Positions 6,662 through 7,506 of a stretch of DNA of 7,506 bases are shown here, in pieces; the first letter of the stretch is position 1; every line of letters begins with the position of its first letter. The stretch comes from Candidatus Cardinium sp. cBcalN2 (GTDB lineage: Bacteria > Bacteroidota > Bacteroidia > Cytophagales > Amoebophilaceae). The DNA lies in contig NZ_JAACGD010000057.1 in NCBI RefSeq assembly GCF_022810445.1, positions 1-7,506 of the forward strand, given 5' to 3'. The position numbers were made by a program, and so were the translations under genes. Under the pieces are notes generated by a model. That model made no database searches and was not told where the DNA came from. It was given only the letters and a program-made list of their open reading frames with translations.

Positions 6662-6734
6662 CCAATGACGTCAGCTTAATTGGTATATTTTATAGCCTTT
6701 ATTTGTTTCCGTTCACCCAATAGCGTCAACTTAA
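6662..6734 (+). repeat. Diverged 18-bp direct repeat, 55-base period
   Basis: CCAATGACGTCAGCTTAA (6662-6679) and CCAATAGCGTCAACTTAA (6717-6734) agree at 15 of 18 positions and start 55 bases apart. The first contains the palindrome TGACGTCA. They follow the prfA stop. They may be paired protein-binding sites or an old duplication; nothing here decides which. Confidence 0.4.
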
Positions 6735-6773
6735 GATATATATTTAATTGATTACTAGATACAATGATATATA

Positions 6774-6992
6774 AAAACGCCCCTTGTAAAAAGCTGCGAT
6801 CAGAAAGCTCAGCTTATAGATGAAAAGAAAAACAGTTTTGTTTGAAGCCCGCGCAGCGGGCGAGTTCTATTTTTCCAGCTGTAAGCTGAGCTTTCAGCAG
6901 TTTTTTGCACAGGGCTTGATTTTTTGATTACTTTTTTATCAAGAAAAAAGTAAGAGAAAAACATCTTATTTGCCACTGACTTGAACAGGTAC
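6774..6992 (+). repeat. Interspersed palindromic repeat, copy 3 (complete), after prfA
   Basis: The left end at 6774-6791 is identical to that of copy 2. GCTGC (6793-6797) pairs with GCAGT (6897-6901, one G-U). GAAAGCTCAGCTTA (6803-6816) pairs perfectly over 14 bp with 6882-6895. AAAAACAG (6828-6835) pairs with CTATTTTT (6867-6874), with one mismatch. The GC-rich apex is GCCCGC (6847-6852) with GCGGGC (6856-6861) around loop GCA. The CTTGAT module follows, then a diverged terminus ending TTGAACAGGTAC at 6992. The middle arm is unrelated in sequence to that of copy 2 but still self-complementary. It probably marks the end of the prfA transcription unit. Confidence 0.82.
6915..6953 (+). terminator. 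Paired alternative hairpins in repeat copy 3, downstream of prfA
   Basis: TTACTTTTTT (6928-6937) pairs perfectly over 10 bp with AAAAAAGTAA (6944-6953) around the loop ATCAAG. The same loop bases (6938-6943) can pair with CTTGAT at 6915-6920. Its place after the last gene of the run fits a terminator, but the stem is nearly all A-T and no T-tract follows. Confidence 0.4.
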
Positions 6993-7084
6993 TTTTTATC
7001 AGCGCTTGATTGTTTGGCTACTTTTTGATCAAGCAAAAAGTAACTTTAAAACATTCATCTTTTACTAGTGTCATGAACAGATAC
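6993..7084 (+). repeat. Palindromic repeat, copy 3b: 5'-truncated, 3' module only
   Basis: This fragment begins directly after copy 3 and closely matches bases 74-165 of copy 1, from ATCAG through the hairpin TACTTTTT (7019-7026) with AAAAAGTA (7035-7042) to the terminus GTGTCATGAACAGATAC at 7084. CTTGAT (7005-7010) and ATCAAG (7028-7033) give the competing helix. The large hairpin is missing, so two 3' modules lie in tandem. Confidence 0.75.
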
Positions 7085-7249
7085 TAAAAAAGTGGAGAAA
7101 AAAGTCAACCCCTCTGTAAAAAGATTTGGAAATCACCTATTAAAGCTAGAAAAACAGAACTTAGCCGTTTAGTGGGTTCAAAAAAACTGTTTTGCTAATC
7201 AATGCTAATACGTGATTACTTATTGCAACTATTCTACAAGAGGCTTTTT
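7085..7249 (-). repeat. Interspersed palindromic repeat, degraded inverted copy 4
   Basis: This matches copy 5 in order and orientation from TAAAAAAGT onward (7085 aligns with 7371) but is heavily mutated. It keeps AATCACCTATTA (7131-7142) facing TAATACGTGATT (7206-7217) with 11 of 12 pairs, and AAAACAG (7151-7157) facing CTGTTTT (7187-7193). GCAACTATTCTACAAG (7225-7240) corresponds to the reverse complement of the left end of copy 2. The GC-rich apex has decayed. Its 3' end is cut at the loop of the small hairpin, exactly where copy 3b ends. Confidence 0.7.
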
Positions 7250-7315
7250 TCCTAGAACCGCCATAGTCTTAAATGGATATAGTTGTCTATCTTCCTGAAA
7301 TAGATTGATTTAAGG

Positions 7316-7506
7316 GTATCTGTTCATGACACTGGTAAAAAATGAATCTTTATTGTTACTTTTTTCTTGATAAAAAAGTAACCAAAAAATCAAGCCCTCA
7401 GTAAAAAGTTGCAGCAATCACCTGTTAGAGCTGTAAAAACAGAACTCACCCGCTGCGCGGGTTCAAACAAGCTGTTTTTCTAATCAGCTTTAATAGGTGA
7501 TTGCCC
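7316..7506 (-). repeat. Interspersed palindromic repeat, inverted copy 5 (runs off window)
   Basis: The terminus at 7316-7347 is the exact reverse complement of 134-165. The small hairpin is GTTACTTTTTT (7355-7365) with AAAAAAGTAAC (7372-7382), 11 bp, around CTTGAT, which can instead pair with ATCAAG at 7389-7394. The large hairpin has a 20-bp arm at 7414-7433 facing 7485-7504, fully paired with two G-U pairs when read as + strand RNA. It also has AAAAACAG (7435-7442) with CTGTTTTT (7472-7479), and an apex ACCCGC (7448-7453) with GCGGGT (7457-7462) around TGC. The basal arm's partner lies beyond the window. Confidence 0.82.

Larger units (their letters stand above)
6638..7506. other. Gene-free region after prfA, filled with repeats
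   Basis: These 869 bases contain no frame with recognisable protein features on either strand. They hold a diverged direct repeat (6662 and 6717), four copies or fragments of the palindromic repeat family (6774-6992, 6993-7084, 7085-7249 inverted, 7316-7506 inverted), and about 66 bases of apparently unique sequence at 7250-7315. Confidence 0.7.

Noticed and set aside
6809..7036. Minus-strand open frame of 75 codons over the repeats
   Set aside because: It lies entirely in the palindromic repeat region and reads through the hairpins (KKVIKKSS-type sequence). Repeats of this kind often produce such spurious frames; there is no protein family signal.
6774..7506. CRISPR array
   Set aside because: The repeats are long, diverged, palindromic and in both orientations, without regular spacing or spacers.

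Overview
The window is AT-rich bacterial DNA carrying seven protein genes, all on the + strand, followed by about 870 bases with no gene. The proteins read most like Bacteroidota: the SSB begins MASVNKVI, the L35 and IF-3 sequences have the Bacteroidota pattern, and six of the seven start codons lack a Shine-Dalgarno sequence. The low GC content, compact housekeeping genes and abundant intergenic palindromes suggest a host-associated, reduced genome, perhaps of the Amoebophilaceae type (Cardinium/Amoebophilus). That family-level placement is inference from general familiarity, not from a search.

Layout: 1-165 is the 3' part of an interspersed palindromic repeat. Then come ssb (325-744), an M17 leucyl aminopeptidase (926-2419) and lgt, prolipoprotein diacylglyceryl transferase (2492-3670). 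A structured leader (about 3777-3843) precedes infC (IF-3, 3844-4371), followed by rpmI (L35, 4664-4864), rplT (L20, 5157-5501) and prfA (RF1, 5558-6637). infC-rpmI-rplT is the classic translation operon, but here its genes are separated by two roughly 290-base gaps. The first gap holds a relic of the repeat hairpin and a promoter-like motif; the second holds a full copy of the repeat. From 6638 to 7506 there are only repeats: one full copy, one 5'-truncated copy, one degraded inverted copy and one inverted copy running off the end.

Two things stand out. The first is the repeat family. Each copy folds into a long hairpin with a fixed plan (basal arms, a variable middle arm, AAAAACAG/CTGTTTTT, an apical stem). 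It is followed by a second module made of two mutually exclusive hairpins and a conserved 3' terminus ending in GTCATGAACAGATAC. The middle arms differ in sequence between copies yet remain self-complementary, so the structure seems to be what is maintained. The second is the infC leader, where TTGGCTA can pair either with an upstream TAGCCAA or, as part of a longer helix, with the bases directly before a TTG start codon. This looks like an on/off switch for IF-3 translation.

Functionally, ssb serves DNA replication and repair, the peptidase serves peptide turnover, lgt serves lipoprotein maturation, and infC, rpmI, rplT and prfA serve translation initiation, the large ribosomal subunit and termination. 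No transposase, tRNA, rRNA or CRISPR array is visible.
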